Assembly: GCA_009767595.1 (NCBI GenBank)
Contig: VSDK01009674.1
Coordinates: forward strand, 127,950-191,949
Origin: Symbiodinium kawagutii
Taxonomy: Eukaryota > Sar > Dinophyceae > Suessiales > Symbiodiniaceae
Direction: 5' to 3'
DNA length: 64,000 nucleotides
Each line of letters begins with the position of its first letter. The stretch's first letter is position 1. This document shows, piece after piece, positions 20,850 through 32,171 of this stretch. Under the pieces are notes generated by a model. The model made no database searches. It saw nothing but the letters and a program-made list of their open reading frames with translations, and was not told where the DNA came from. Position numbers and translations under genes: made by a program.

Positions 20850-23000
20850 ACCAACTATGTTTAACCATGTTTATTGTTGATGCAATGGTTATTAAGCTCA
20901 GCCATAGTATGATCAAACATTATGGCAGTGACTGAATAGTTGATATTATGCTAAATATGATTTTGGTCAACATTGGGTAATATTATTGTTAATGATGGTT
21001 CATACTGAATGATTGATGCTGGTATCGGTATTATGGTTAACATGATGGTTTTAATAATGGGTGATGCTATTTGCTATTGTTAATAATGGTTCATAAGAGT
21101 TGATATCATGGTGAACCAATATCCACCATATCAAACTCGATCTTAGTTCCTGGTGCTAAGTTCACACCTGCGCCACACAGTAAATTCAGGATAGGTTCAC
21201 TGCAGCTGTGATTCTGGTTATTAATCACCCACAAAAATGTGGCTTGGTTATGACATGTTATGACAACGCCAGCAATGAGAAGGGTCACGAGAACCAGCAT
21301 AGTTGCTACTCCCATCATTAGCCATTATGAACCATCAACTATCCATGTGAACCCCGGATCAATAAATCCTAGGCTTATTCACTCGGGGGATTCCATTTCA
21401 ATAGGACACCAAGGCTTTTGGGGGATACCCTCTGAGAACCAACCAAGGTTTTATTCACCCATGGTTGGCATTACAAACCATTGTACTCTCCCACTGTCGC
21501 ACTTTTCAATGTACATTTCAAACTACTGAAATCAGTAGAAAGACCTGTGTATGATATTGGGAGTGTAGCTCTATGAGCTAGGCTGGCTACGGATTCACAA
21601 CAACAAGAACAACAACAACAACAACAACAACAACAAGAAGAATCCATTCATGATTGTTAATGATTCAGACCACTGCAAGTTCGTGATTTAGATCATTGAA
21701 GTAACTAATTCATTATGAATATGGATTGTGGTATGAATATGGTTTATTTATGTTTATTTTGATGAGTACTACGATGGTTAATAGCAGGGATAATAGTCAA
21801 CAATAGGGATATGGTTGCTCAAAATATGGGGATAACTTGGGATGATAATGGCTAAAAGGGATTCATAGGGGATAACTACAAACAATAATCTTTAAACAAC
21901 TACTAGTTGGTGGTTTGTCGACATTGGGAACCCCTCAAAATGGTCGGTTCAAGTGTAACAATCCTTAAACAAAGATGATTGGGGGCACCCCCAATTCTTC
22001 CAATATGAACTATATATTAATAGGCAAGAACCGGACCAGTTTTAGGGTTGCCGACATTTCGCAACCATGGTCGGCAATTTGGTTTGTCATCAGCCACCAT
22101 GAAACCCTTGTCAATTCAGCTGCGTTGAACATCCAACCAATCATTTGGCTGTGACGCCTGGCTACTAAGTCAATATGATGCTGTTCTCACCAAGTCTGGG
22201 TTGAGTGTCTTGGAGTCTTCAGCTTCTGGGTGGGTGGGCCTCTCTGCTTGTCCTTGGTCCCACTTTTCGCTTCAGTTTGCTTTCAACGTTTCACCGGTCT
22301 TGTGCTCCGCCTGGTCCCTGGGCTCGCCCCCTGTCATTGCATACTCTTGCAAGACATTTTTTTGGACAATCGATGGCTGGGAAAACCTGCCTTGTTGGAA
22401 CTTCAGTTTCAATTGATTCTTGGTTTCCACAAATCGTTTGCGGACTGTGATTCCATGGGTTGATTCAATAATCATGGGCTGATTCAAAAACTGGTTAAGA
22501 TTAAAGCACATTTCACTTGTTTGATTCAGCTCTCGCAGATGTCAGTGCAGTTTCAGTCAGGTTGTGATTCAACCTGGATTCAGTTGAGAGTTTCAGAGTT
22601 TCGAGTCAAACGTGTCCTAGTCAAAAGTGTCCTAGTCTTGACCATAAGCTGGTTGGTGGCTTTATTGACAAACGGGTTAGGGAGATGAGGCCAGGGAAAT
22701 TGATTCACGGATAGCAATTACTAACACATGGTTGGTTGATTTGCGCATATGTTTCATCGGGGTGGTTCAACCCGCCAACCAAACAACCATTCCAAGCTAA
22801 CTGCTTCAGGTATTTCAACAAACATCAACGTATCAGCTTCTCTAATTTCATTTGGCTGGATGGGTTTTAGCCAGAAACTTCGCTCTTTGGCCTTTTTGTG
22901 ATATGATTAATTTGCCATATAGTCCTCAACCCTTTTAGTCTCAGCTGAGCCAACTTCGAAATCGACCAGTTCATTCTCAGCTTCAGTGACTACAACTCCC
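20850..23000. other. Mostly non-coding stretch
   Basis: It holds a (CAA)n microsatellite at 21597-21640, a family C element near 21908-22004 and element B7 at 22649-22782. At 22200-22463 several + frames are open (for example LQDIFLDNRWLGKPALLELQ) after CTTCAG, and this may hide an exon, but I could not choose a frame. Nothing else was found. Confidence 0.4.
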
Positions 23001-23061
23001 AATGTGGCATGTCAGTTTGCTCAGAACATGTTCACTTTACTGCATTGCCTTTCTTCAAGAC

Positions 23062-23364
23062 ATGCCGAGCCATTCGACTGTGTCTGTGGCGGACTCCTTC
23101 CACGACAACTTCGCAACCTCCACAGTGAAGCCGGCACCACCAGAGATTTCGGATGATGCCATTGCCAAGGAGCAGACTACTGCCGAGGGAGATGTGCCCG
23201 AGGCACGTCCAACCAAGCCAACAGGCTATTTTGAGTGGCAAGCTGGCCAATACGTTGAGCCTGACATGCAGACCGCCCCGCCCGAGCTTACGTCTCTCCG
23301 CCATGCCCGCGGAGCCCGCATGCATGGGACGGAGGACAGACTCCGCCAGATGCAACGGGCGGTT
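23062..23364 (+). CDS. First coding exon, unknown protein
   Basis: After TTTCTTCAAG comes ATG 23062, and the frame reads MPSHSTVSVADSFHDNFATS, TVKPAPPEISDDAIAKEQTT, AEGDVPEARPTKPTGYFEWQ, AGQYVEPDMQTAPPELTSLR and HARGARMHGTEDRLRQMQRA. Third positions are G/C-rich against AT-rich flanks. The frame stays open to 23418. The N-terminus looks disordered and acidic, the rest basic. No domain is recognised. The exact donor is not clear; candidates are in the CGCCAGTGTTC region. Confidence 0.55.
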
Positions 23365-23657
23365 CGCCAGTGTTCATTGGTTTGCCCTCCGCTCGGACTT
23401 GGGAGTTTGACTTCGTAGCTTCAGTTGTAGGACGGGTTTACCATGCTACATTAAGGGATATTGAGGGTATTATTTTGATCATGTGATGTAATTGAACAAT
23501 GATATACAGTGGTCGTAACAAGTCGTAACCATTGACGAATGGTTATCAATGCTATTATGAAGCATGCTGTGTTCATTGCATCTCATTGATCACTAATTAT
23601 CAATCCATCAGATTGGCTTCACCATCAATCACCATCAATCCCCAACCAGCCTCAGGT

Positions 23658-23741
23658 CAAGTAGTGGTCCGCGATCTAACGACACAGCTGCCCGAGGTTC
23701 CGTTCCGGCAAACAGGGTGGTTTACGGAGAGGTCGAATTGA
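23658..23741 (+). CDS. Possible exon, two frames open
   Basis: After CCTCAG one frame reads GQVVVRDLTTQLPEVPFRQ and TGWFTERSN with a stop at 23741; another reads SGPRSNDTAARGSVPANRVV and YGEVELKKM. Both fit a GC-richer patch of about 90 nt. The product is unknown. Confidence 0.3.
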   Translation, partial: QVVVRDLTTQLPEVPFRQTGWFTERSN

Positions 23742-24414
23742 AGAAAATGGGTTTGCTATCCATTTTGTGGATAGTTTGATGATAATAAATTATCACTAGT
23801 TATCATTCATAAATTATCATTATTAATCGTAATGATTGATTAATAATAATGAATTATAATTCGTGATAATTCCCAATTTGTTGCAATGATCACTTTGTTG
23901 GTTTGTAATTAGTCAACAATTCCTGCAATAAGGATGGTAACAATAAAGTTGACATTTTGAGGACGGTAGCCCGCACTTTGGTCAGACATACAAGCCGCGA
24001 AACAGTTGCTAGCCCTGAATCAAAGATTCCAGTAGTATGCATTACTATCCAGCCTTAGCCATCAACTGAAGATCAGCAAACATTTTCATCGGAACAAAAA
24101 TCACCGCGCAATTGCAAACATCATGAATGACCAACATCACCCATCTCCAATTTCCTTACTAAGGTATCCTTGCCAAACACAACCACCTCTGGCGCAACAA
24201 CAACGATCAAGAAACCAACAAGCCAACTAAAGTCACTCGCCTTTCTTCAAAACATCCATCACTAACCACCAACCTACTGCCAAGTTGCAAACATGTTCAT
24301 CAACCTATGACCACTGCCAAGTTGCAATCATTTTCATCCGAACAAAAGTCGTTTAACAATTACAAACATCATCCAATATCAACATCACCTAACATTTCCT
24401 TACCAATCTGCCCT

Positions 24415-24600
24415 GCGCAACAACGGGGAGGATACGGCCGCACGCCCACGGTCCCTTGCCTCCACCAGGACCTCCGTGGCGAAGTTCTTTGGGCCTCGCT
24501 GTGGAAGGACTTCCTGGTGCTGCTGCTGCCAGCCGCACGAGGCGCCGCGGCGAAACGGGGCCGGCTAGGCACAGAAGGCGGCTGGAAATGGGTGGTTTAT
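24415..24600 (+). CDS. GC-rich exon, frame unresolved
   Basis: This is one of the most GC-rich patches in the window. One frame reads DLRGEVLWASLWKDFLVLLL and PAARGAAAKRGRLGTEGGW; the other reads RNNGEDTAARPRSLASTRTS and VAKFFGPRCGRTSW up to a stop near 24570. Third-position GC is high in both. I favour an exon here but cannot assign a product. Confidence 0.35.
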
Positions 24601-24929
24601 AGTGGTCATAGTGGTTAAATAGTCATCAATAATGGTTAGTTGTGGTGAGTAATGGTTGATAATGGTTGATGATGGTAGATTGATGGTTGATAATGGTTAA
24701 TTAATGATGGTATATTCATGGTTGATAATGGTTAATTAATGATGGTAGATTAATGGTTGATGACGGTTGATGCTTTACAATTGTCAGTCCTGGCTCAATG
24801 ATTGATGTTTTACAGTGATAGATGATGATTAATTAATGATGGTAAATGTTGAATTTAATGGTGGTTTAACAGTTTATAATGGCCAAATGATTGTCATGGT
24901 TGATTCTGGCTGATGGTTGATAGTTAAGC

Positions 24930-25514
24930 ATGGCATATAACTTACGTTTCATAGTGTTGGGCACAGCTGGCAGTGAACAAAACTCTATGGACTCAGGCGT
25001 GGTCATTGCTCCTCAGGGGCGTTCAACCGCCCCTGCTGACAAACATCGCTGGCGCCCGGGACGTCGTGTTCCTGAACGCTCACTGACGTGTCCACATCCT
25101 GGTTGCACTTATACCAGTACCAATCAGCAGGGCATTTCTGCACACATCACTCAAGCTCACGGTCAGGCGGGCAAGCAGACTTTCACTTGTGAACATTGCA
25201 GTCGAACCTTTGGTCGCAAGGGAGCCCTTACACTTCATCTTCTACGTTGTGAAAAGGCCGGTGCAGTTGCTCCTGTAGCCGACCAGGTCAGAGCACGTAC
25301 TGATGTTGAATGTCATTTTCAATGTCCTGACCCGTTGTGTGGACTTTCCTTCATGAGCAAGTCGCAGTTGAACCGCCACACAGCAAAACAGTGCTTGGGT
25401 CGCGTGGGAAGTGGAGCAGTTGTGCGCAATGGCAAGTATGTTTTTGTGTGCTGCGGCAAAGAGTTCGGCAGTACACAAGCTTTGGGCATCCACAAGCGCA
25501 AAGTCTCTCGTTGA
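24930..25514 (+). CDS. C2H2/C2HC zinc-finger protein, single exon
   Basis: An intronless frame of up to 194 residues; the second ATG (24987) may be the true start, since residues 1-19 are less protein-like. Finger 1 (residues 54-77) is C-x4-C-x12-H-x4-H. Finger 2 (87-107) is C-x2-C-x12-H-x3-C. Finger 3 (132-155) is C-x4-C-x12-H-x4-C. A fourth (174-188) keeps CC, GKEFGSTQALGIH and lacks a clear last ligand. Such fingers bind nucleic acid; a regulatory role is inferred only. Residues 30-52 are basic (HRWRPGRRVPER). Lack of introns suggests a retrocopied gene. Flanks are AT-rich repeats on both sides. Confidence 0.8.
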   Translation: MAYNLRFIVLGTAGSEQNSMDSGVVIAPQGRSTAPADKHRWRPGRRVPERSLTCPHPGCTYTSTNQQGISAHITQAHGQAGKQTFTCEHCSRTFGRKGALTLHLLRCEKAGAVAPVADQVRARTDVECHFQCPDPLCGLSFMSKSQLNRHTAKQCLGRVGSGAVVRNGKYVFVCCGKEFGSTQALGIHKRKVSR

Positions 25515-25559
25515 AGGGGTCTTCAGGTTGCTTAGCTCGGTACTTATAGTGCTTGATGT

Positions 25560-26630
25560 TGGTGAATAATAGTGGTTAGGAATGGTTAAGAATGGTTAAT
25601 AAGGAGCAATTGCTTGCTAAGAGTGCTCAAAAATCACGGCCAATCGTGATCAAAAAATAATGGTTATAAAATCATGGTTGATACATCTCTCTGTTCAAAA
25701 AACATGGTGAGTAAATGGATTATTCGCACAGAAGTCCGAAAGCAGTGCAGCTCGTGCAGTACTATTTTATCTTGAGATGACAAACTGGTCATTTAGATGG
25801 TCAACCAGTGGCGGGTTAGTGATAGCAGAATTGGTTGGTTAATGGATGATTCATTGATCCAATGATGATTAGTGAGGATGATTAGTGAGGGTGATTAGTG
25901 AGGGTGCATCATTGTGAATGTATGGTGGCTTCATGTTTTTTTCTCGGCTGCCCGTGATGAAATGAACTGATCAGTACTGTTTAGTGCAGTCATGCTTAAT
26001 ACAACGTCAGCACTGGTGAATGTATACCGTGTACCTGACTTTGCAAGTCATGGTGAAAGCTGTTAAGCTCTCCGGGTATCAATTGAAGTAATTTTAAATT
26101 ATCCATAGATGGAAAGTGAGGCAAGGTAATTCCCCGAAATAGATGGAACAACCATTTTCCTGGTCAAGCATGATACATTATGATATTATAATCAAAATTA
26201 GCCATGCATAATCAACCAGTAATTAATAAGCAACCATTCATCATTGATCATTAGAGTTTAGAACTATAATCAAAATCAACCATTCACAATTCGGTGTTCC
26301 CCTAAATCATCCATTTTATTAACACTACTTATAGCAATAAACCAACCATGACTTGTGGGTCCCCCCAGCTATTAAGAAATCAACATATGATAACCATTGT
26401 TGATGATTATAAATGGTTGTAACCCCAATATAAACTACTATTGTATATGCTGGTAACCCCCAAGCCCCACCAAGTTCTAATAGTTGTCTCACCATTACTT
26501 TTGTTGATTATCTCCTGTTATGAACCATTACTGCCCATGGGTACCGATCCACCACTATAAAACCATGCAGACCATTGATTAACCACTATAAACCATTATT
26601 AACCATTAATTAACCATTATAAACGGGTCT
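25560..26630. other. No supported gene
   Basis: AT-rich sequence with degenerate GGTTAATGG-type words and a family C-like hairpin at about 26298-26375. No exon found. Confidence 0.5.
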
Positions 26631-26640
26631 TTTGTCTGCA

Positions 26641-26775
26641 GGGAGATACTACACTTGCAACTGGTGTGTTGCTCACAGGATTGCCTGGGAACGCGGCACA
26701 CTTTCGGGCGGTTTCGTGTGCGCCCAAGATGTGGCGGCTCGAATCACATGTCTCTGCAGATCTTGGTGTTTTCTT
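26641..26775 (+). CDS. Cys-containing exon
   Basis: After TTTTGTCTGCAG one frame reads RYYTCNWCVAHRIAWERGT, LSGGFVCAQDVAARITCLCR and SWCFL, with C-x2-C and further Cys/His that could bind zinc. A second frame (GDTTLATGVLLTGLPGNAAH) is also open. Third-position GC favours the first. The family is not recognised. Confidence 0.4.
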
Positions 26776-27581
26776 AGGGGATTTGGTGGTTAGTAATATG
26801 AATGGGATTAATGACAGGAGATAATAGCCAACAAGAATGGCAAAAGAACTGCTATAATGGTTTGTCAACATGTAGGGATTTATAGGCATAAACAGGGATT
26901 ACATCGCTGGGGTAACAATAGTTAAAAAGGATTGCAATGGTCAATAATCGGGATTCAAAGGACAACAATGGTTAAACAACTACTAGTTGGTGGTTGAGGG
27001 GCACTCCCAAAACATGGTTGGCTTGATACTTTACATGGTTGATAAACAGGATCATAACTGGGGGGTCTATTCATAATCAATGATTAATATGGGATGATTT
27101 GGGAGTACCTCTATTTTGAGACACGCCCATATTGGTGTATGTCTAGGCTTAGCACATGTTGGAAAAGATATTTGCATGTTTCTATGGATATAATGTGCTA
27201 TCAGCACACATGTTACCAGATATTTGGGAGACAAGTGGGAGACGTGTGAGAAAAAAAGCTGAAATTTATGCTGGTTTACAATGGTTAATGATCGGTCAAT
27301 GATAATTGCAATAATAGTGGTGTTGAGTGACTAATTACCATCAGATGGTGAGTACGATATTAACACTGATCGTGAACCGTGAATGATGGTGAATAAGTAA
27401 GGGTGAATAGAGGTGGACGTCAGTGTACTTTTGCCAAGATATGCAATCATCATCAACACCCAAATTGGCGATTTTATTGCATCAATCTACCATTGCCCAC
27501 CACGATCATCATTGCAATTGTCATGGCATGGTTGTCTTCGTTGTGTATATTTCCCTGTTGTTGGCCCAGTGCTGATTTGAG

Positions 27582-27621
27582 ACTATGTTGCTGTTGTTTT
27601 GAATGTGCGTTGTTCCGTCAG
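27582..27621 (+). CDS. Candidate 40-nt exon
   Basis: It lies between GATTTGAG and a strong GTAAGC donor. The frame reads YVAVVLNVRCSVR. A longer Cys-rich frame (from 27403) also reaches the same donor, so the acceptor is open to doubt. Confidence 0.35.
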
Positions 27622-27973
27622 GTAAGCTTTAGCCAGCCATCATCCAAGTGTCAAGTTAGTTGTAGGTGTTCTTTCAGTATCATCTATGTATTGATCCCTG
27701 TTTGGACGGTCTTTAGCTACCACTCGCCAGTACCATGAGATAGCTACTCATCGTTTTTGAGAAGCTGTTCACCGATACGCACCAGCATCAGTAACATTTA
27801 CCAAAATCAATGACCAGTCACCAACCACCAACAACACTCATCATCAACATTTATCAACCAATACCAACCACTACTAGCCGCTATCATAGTCATCAACCAT
27901 TGATCAACGACTATTCCACATGCTTAACCGCCAAGCACCATCATCTCCCACCGTCAACTGCCAGCATTTGCAG

Positions 27974-28260
27974 GCACCCTGAGTGTAATTCAACTTGCTG
28001 GAGGCGCCATGGTTCGTGGTGCTGGTGGTTCAGTGGTGGTTGAAGCGCATGTGCAGATACCAGGAGTACCGGTACTGGCTGGGTGTTTAAAACATTTTGT
28101 ATTTTCCCGAGTGATTATTTGCAAATGGTTGGTTGACTAGTTTTGTTCCAGGGGGTTGGAACCACCAACCAGGGTAGCTAATAGGTATTCCATGGTATTC
28201 CAGGACAAGTGTGATTGTTATATACTAGAAATTATGTTTACAGTAATCATGATGGTATAA
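27974..28260 (+). CDS. Two-exon fragment split by element B8
   Basis: After GCATTTGCAG the frame reads TLSVIQLAGGAMVRGAGG, SVVVEAHVQIPGVPVLAG and stops in phase 2 at GCTGG|GTGTTT, the left end of B8. It resumes at 28173 directly after CCACCAACCAG and reads VANRYSMVFQDKCDCYILE and IMFTVIMMV before a stop at 28258-28260. The 90-nt intron equals the element. The Gly-rich, beta-like first exon has no recognised family. Confidence 0.45.
28083..28172. mobile_element. Family B element B8 acting as a 90-nt intron
   Basis: It begins GTGTTTAAAACATTTTGTAT and ends GGAACCACCAACCAG, with the family inner words ATGGTTGGTTGACT and TTCCAGGGGGTT. GT and AG are its end bases. Confidence 0.65.
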
Positions 28261-29208
28261 TGATCATTGCGTTTAAATGATAGTATATGGTGGTATGATC
28301 GCAAATCATGATGGTAAAATGATCATATTGGTGCCATGACGGTTGATGCTGAGTTCAATGCTATTACATGATGTTGCGGGTGATACTTATGTCAATGATC
28401 ATGGTTAATATTTGCCATTGCCTGCCAATTGTTGTTACTATAACTCGGAGAATGGAGACAAATGGCTAGCTATAGTGATTCATTGATCATGCTTAAGAAC
28501 GGTGTAACAAATACTGGCAATGGTCCATGATGGCTAATGCAGGTCAATCAAGAAACACGATTTCAAATCTGTTACCCATGGATGCTAATACTTCAAAGCT
28601 GTTCACGATTGTTGGTTGTGGTTTGTAGTCTTTGAGACAACGGTTCCCCCATCATTAACCATTGTTTTTCCTATATTATTGTTGGTGCTTATCCCCCAAT
28701 AGTTGGTTGATTAATTTTGACACATAGCCATTTGATTGCACCCAACATGTGTATGCCATTGCGTTCCTTTGATGGCTCAATGTTTGCAGCCTCAGGGTGC
28801 AGTCATGCACACCATTTCTTGTCTCAGACTGACTTCGTGATTTTTCTGAACAGCAGGAAACCACATTTCATCATTAATGGCTTGGTGGGGTAAAGAAACA
28901 TACTTGCTCAATTCTGTGTGAATACATGGTTACCAATGGCCAATAATTCAGGTTGATAAATAGTGCGTGTTGCTCAAACGATGGCTTCTATGTTGGGTCA
29001 ATCATGGTTAGTTAATGAAAGTTCATGAAGACTAAAGATAGCTTATGGTTTGCCTGAATGAACCACCAGCTGTTCTTAAACCATATTGACCATGGCTTTG
29101 ATTTTATCGTGATAGCTTCGTACGTGACTGATGTTCGTTTCCCCTCGAATAGTTTCTGATCCTTGTCGTTTGGATGATTGGGATGTTCATGGCCTTCCTT
29201 CAAGGTGG

Positions 29209-29220
29209 TTTAGGCTCAAG
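29209..29220 (+). other. Possible relict spliced-leader end
   Basis: TTTAGGCTCAAG differs at one base from the last 12 bases of the dinoflagellate spliced leader (TTTTGGCTCAAG). The 5' half of the leader does not match. It lies 187 bp upstream of the ATG of the intronless LRR gene, where a leader copied back into the genome by retroposition would be expected. A 12-base match could be chance. Confidence 0.3.
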
Positions 29221-29406
29221 TGCGGCGATAGATCATTGAATACCTTGCTTGAGTAAACAACCATTGTCGTTAAGCAGCATTGAACAATCATTATTGACAC
29301 CTACGTTTGATCATTAGTCACATAGTATACATTAGTCATGTGGTGTGTACCATGGTGCAACGATCATTCAAGCGGGGTTTTTCACCATCATCTTAAACTT
29401 ATATAG

Positions 29407-31254
29407 ATGGTTCAGCGGACGGTCATTGGCGCCACTCGTGGCACGATGTTGTCTTCAACCGACAGCCGTTCTGCTGGCGGATACGGAGAGCCATCAGATG
29501 GTGACCGCACCCGGCTGGTTAAACTTCGAGTGTTGTGCCTGAACGGTGAAGGATGCGCCTTTCATATTAGTAGTTCCACATTGGGAAGGGAAGTGGTTCG
29601 GATGGTGTCAAGGCACCTTGTGACAAAGAGAGGAGCAAATCCCACTCTCCAATATCTTTCTGCGCCACTGATGCTGCACCGGACGTTGCAAGAACAAGGC
29701 ATTACTGGTGAGACTGCAACATTGTCCTGCACGTACATTCCCACTGATCTACTCTCTGCATTGAGATTTGTCAAAGGTGACTCAGCACCTGATCTGGGAG
29801 GAATTGCATTAGAAGGTGTAACGCGGATAGAAGGTAACCTACCGACAAACTGCTTAGAAGATCTTCCGGAAAGCCTGGAATCTTTGAGTCTAGCTGCTGA
29901 TTGTTTTACTCGAAATCTGGCACGCCTGACCTTGCCGAGCAAGCTACAGACTTTGACTTTTGGCGCAGAATTTAACCAGAGCCTGGATCATGTGACTTTG
30001 CCGAGCAACCTGCAGACTTTGACTTTTGGCACACAATTTAACCACAGCCTGGATCATGTGACCTTTCCGAGCAACCTGCAGACTTTGAGATTTGGCTCCA
30101 ATTTTAACCAGAGCCTGGATCGGGTAACTTTGCCCAGCAACCTGCAGACTCTGACATTTGATTGGGATTTTAATCAGAGACTGGATCGGGTAACTTTGCC
30201 CAGCAACCTGCAGACTCTGACATTTGATTGGGATTTTAATCAGAGCCTGGATCATGTGACCTTCCCAAGCAACCTGCAGACTTTGAGTTTTGGCTCCGCA
30301 TTTCAGCAGAGCCTGGATCATGTGACCTTCCCAAGCAACCTGCGAACTTTGACTCTTGCCCAGGGTTTCAAGTTGAACCTGAATCATGCTACCTTCCTGA
30401 GCAACCTGCAAACTTTGATATGTGTCTTTGATTTTGATCAGAACATGGATCATGTGACCTTCCCGAGCAACCTGCAGACTTTGAGTTTTGGCGACAAATT
30501 TAACCAGAGCCTGGATCATGTGACCTTTCCGAGCAACCTGCAGACTTTGAGTTTTGGCGAAGAATTCAACCAGAGCCTGGATCATGTGACCTTCCCAAAC
30601 AACTTGCAAACTTTGACTTTGGGCTATTTTTTCAACCAGAGCCTGGATCAGGTGACTTTGCCCACCAACTTGCAAACTTTGACTTTGGGCTATGTTTTCA
30701 ACCAGAGCCTGGATCATGTGACCTTCCCAAGCAACCTGCGAACTTTGACATTCGGCGTTTGGTTTAACCAGAGCCTGGATCGGGTGACTCTGCCGAGCAA
30801 GCTGCAAACTTTGACATTTGGCACTAAGTTTAACCAGAGCCTGGATCATGTGACCTTGCCGAGCAACCTGCAAACTTTGACATTTGGCTCCGATTTTAAC
30901 CAGAGCCTGGATCATGTGACCTTCCCGAGCAACCTGCAGACTTTGAGTTTTGGCTCCGCTTTTTGCTCCCATTTTAATCAGAGCCTCGATCATGTGACCT
31001 TCCCAAGCAGCCTGCAGACTTTGAGTTTTGGCTCTGATTTTAATCAAAGCCTGGATCATGTGACCTTCCCAAGCAACCTGCGAACTTTGACATTCGGCGT
31101 TCGGTTTAACCAGAGCCTGGATCGGGTAACTTTGCCCAGCAACCTGCAGACTTTGAGTTTTGGCGAAGCATTTAACCAGAGCTTGGCATGCGTGGAGTTG
31201 CCCATGAGTGTTTCCAGCCTCCTTTGCGGGTCTGTGTCGATAAGCAAGTTGTGA
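29407..31254 (+). CDS. Ubiquitin-like domain + FNIP/leucine-rich-repeat protein, single exon
   Basis: The protein has 615 residues and no intron. Residues 37-112 look like a ubiquitin fold (VKLRVLCLNGEG ... LMLHRTLQEQGITGETATL). From residue 167 about twenty 22-residue repeats follow, consensus FNQSLDHVTFPSNLQTLSFG plus two variable residues, close to the FNIP repeats of Dictyostelium and to leucine-rich repeats. The solenoid probably binds proteins; a role as a ubiquitin-like adaptor is inference. Repeat 16 carries a four-residue insertion (AFCSH region). Repeats 4 and 5 match at 65 of 66 bases. The last repeat decays (ACVELPMSVSSLLCG). I know this Ubl-repeat pairing as a large family in dinoflagellates. 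A long minus-strand frame is a by-product of the repeats. Confidence 0.9.
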   Translation: MVQRTVIGATRGTMLSSTDSRSAGGYGEPSDGDRTRLVKLRVLCLNGEGCAFHISSSTLGREVVRMVSRHLVTKRGANPTLQYLSAPLMLHRTLQEQGITGETATLSCTYIPTDLLSALRFVKGDSAPDLGGIALEGVTRIEGNLPTNCLEDLPESLESLSLAADCFTRNLARLTLPSKLQTLTFGAEFNQSLDHVTLPSNLQTLTFGTQFNHSLDHVTFPSNLQTLRFGSNFNQSLDRVTLPSNLQTLTFDWDFNQRLDRVTLPSNLQTLTFDWDFNQSLDHVTFPSNLQTLSFGSAFQQSLDHVTFPSNLRTLTLAQGFKLNLNHATFLSNLQTLICVFDFDQNMDHVTFPSNLQTLSFGDKFNQSLDHVTFPSNLQTLSFGEEFNQSLDHVTFPNNLQTLTLGYFFNQSLDQVTLPTNLQTLTLGYVFNQSLDHVTFPSNLRTLTFGVWFNQSLDRVTLPSKLQTLTFGTKFNQSLDHVTLPSNLQTLTFGSDFNQSLDHVTFPSNLQTLSFGSAFCSHFNQSLDHVTFPSSLQTLSFGSDFNQSLDHVTFPSNLRTLTFGVRFNQSLDRVTLPSNLQTLSFGEAFNQSLACVELPMSVSSLLCGSVSISKL

Positions 31255-31379
31255 TTCCAAGGATTTTTTGCCGAAAATCCTGTAGATCGCGCCATTGCAA
31301 AGTTGTCTCACATCAAGTCAGGGAATTGCGTGTTAAAAAATCATGCGAAACTGCACGGGATGACGGTTGTCTTTGAAAT

Positions 31380-32160
31380 GGCACGCCTAGGCTGGGTGAA
31401 GTAACGATCGGATAGGCTGTTCTCAGCATAGATCCCGTGCTTGTTCACCATCCTCTTATTGCCAGGAGTAAGACATGGATGATTGTTGTTCTCAATCACC
31501 ACCATGAAGGGTCATCAGTGAATAATCAATCATGCTTTGTCAGCAACTTCCAGGAAACATTTTGTGTTTACTGATTGATGTGCGCCTTTTGTAGTGTTGA
31601 TTGATTGCGTGCTGATGCGTGCTCTGTGTTGTCCGGACATTTTCCTCATGCAGGTTTTTCTTGCTTGTTTGATGAAATGTACCAGTACCAGTATTGCTTT
31701 TGAAATCAGTCATCTCCCTCAACAAGCAACCAATAAAACCGGTAGGAGGCGGAAAATTTCACAGCTGGTGCACATAGATGTGCATAGACTCGCTTTTTGA
31801 GTCACTGGTGTATCCCTGGCATCATCCCGACATCTTTTTTCGTCAGCGCAAAGCATTGAAAGGTTATATGCGTGTTTCTCAAAATACGGGTGCCCCCAAG
31901 TCATCCATGGAGAATATTCTAGTAACAAACCGTCCACTATAGTTGGTATATCCCCTACTATTGCTTATTACTAATACCCATTGTTAATAGCCATCGTTCA
32001 CCTTTGTTAACACAAACCATCCATTTCTTGGGGCACCCCCAGCTTTTCTAAGCACCCCCAAGCTATGAAACTCATAGATCTTCATGAGCTATGTTTCATC
32101 TTCATGGTGTCCTCAGCCAAGCAATCCACCAACCTCCCCACCCCCTCAACTCACCCCCCA
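31380..32160. other. No supported gene
   Basis: This is the 3' flank of the LRR gene. It contains a family C hairpin (31869-32057: left CTCAAAATACGGGTGCCCCC, right GGGGCACCCCCAGC). No exon with good splice sites. Confidence 0.5.
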
Positions 32161-32171
32161 ACGACCACGGC

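Noticed and set aside
27403..27738. 111-residue Cys-rich frame as a gene
   Set aside because: It runs straight across a GTAAGC donor and AT-rich sequence with poor codon use; only the part before the donor may be an exon.
29944..31311. 455-residue minus-strand open frame opposite the LRR gene
   Set aside because: It is an effect of the 66-bp repeats on the sense strand: the antisense reading is the same 22-residue pattern (EGHMIQALVK) with no independent start, splice or domain evidence.
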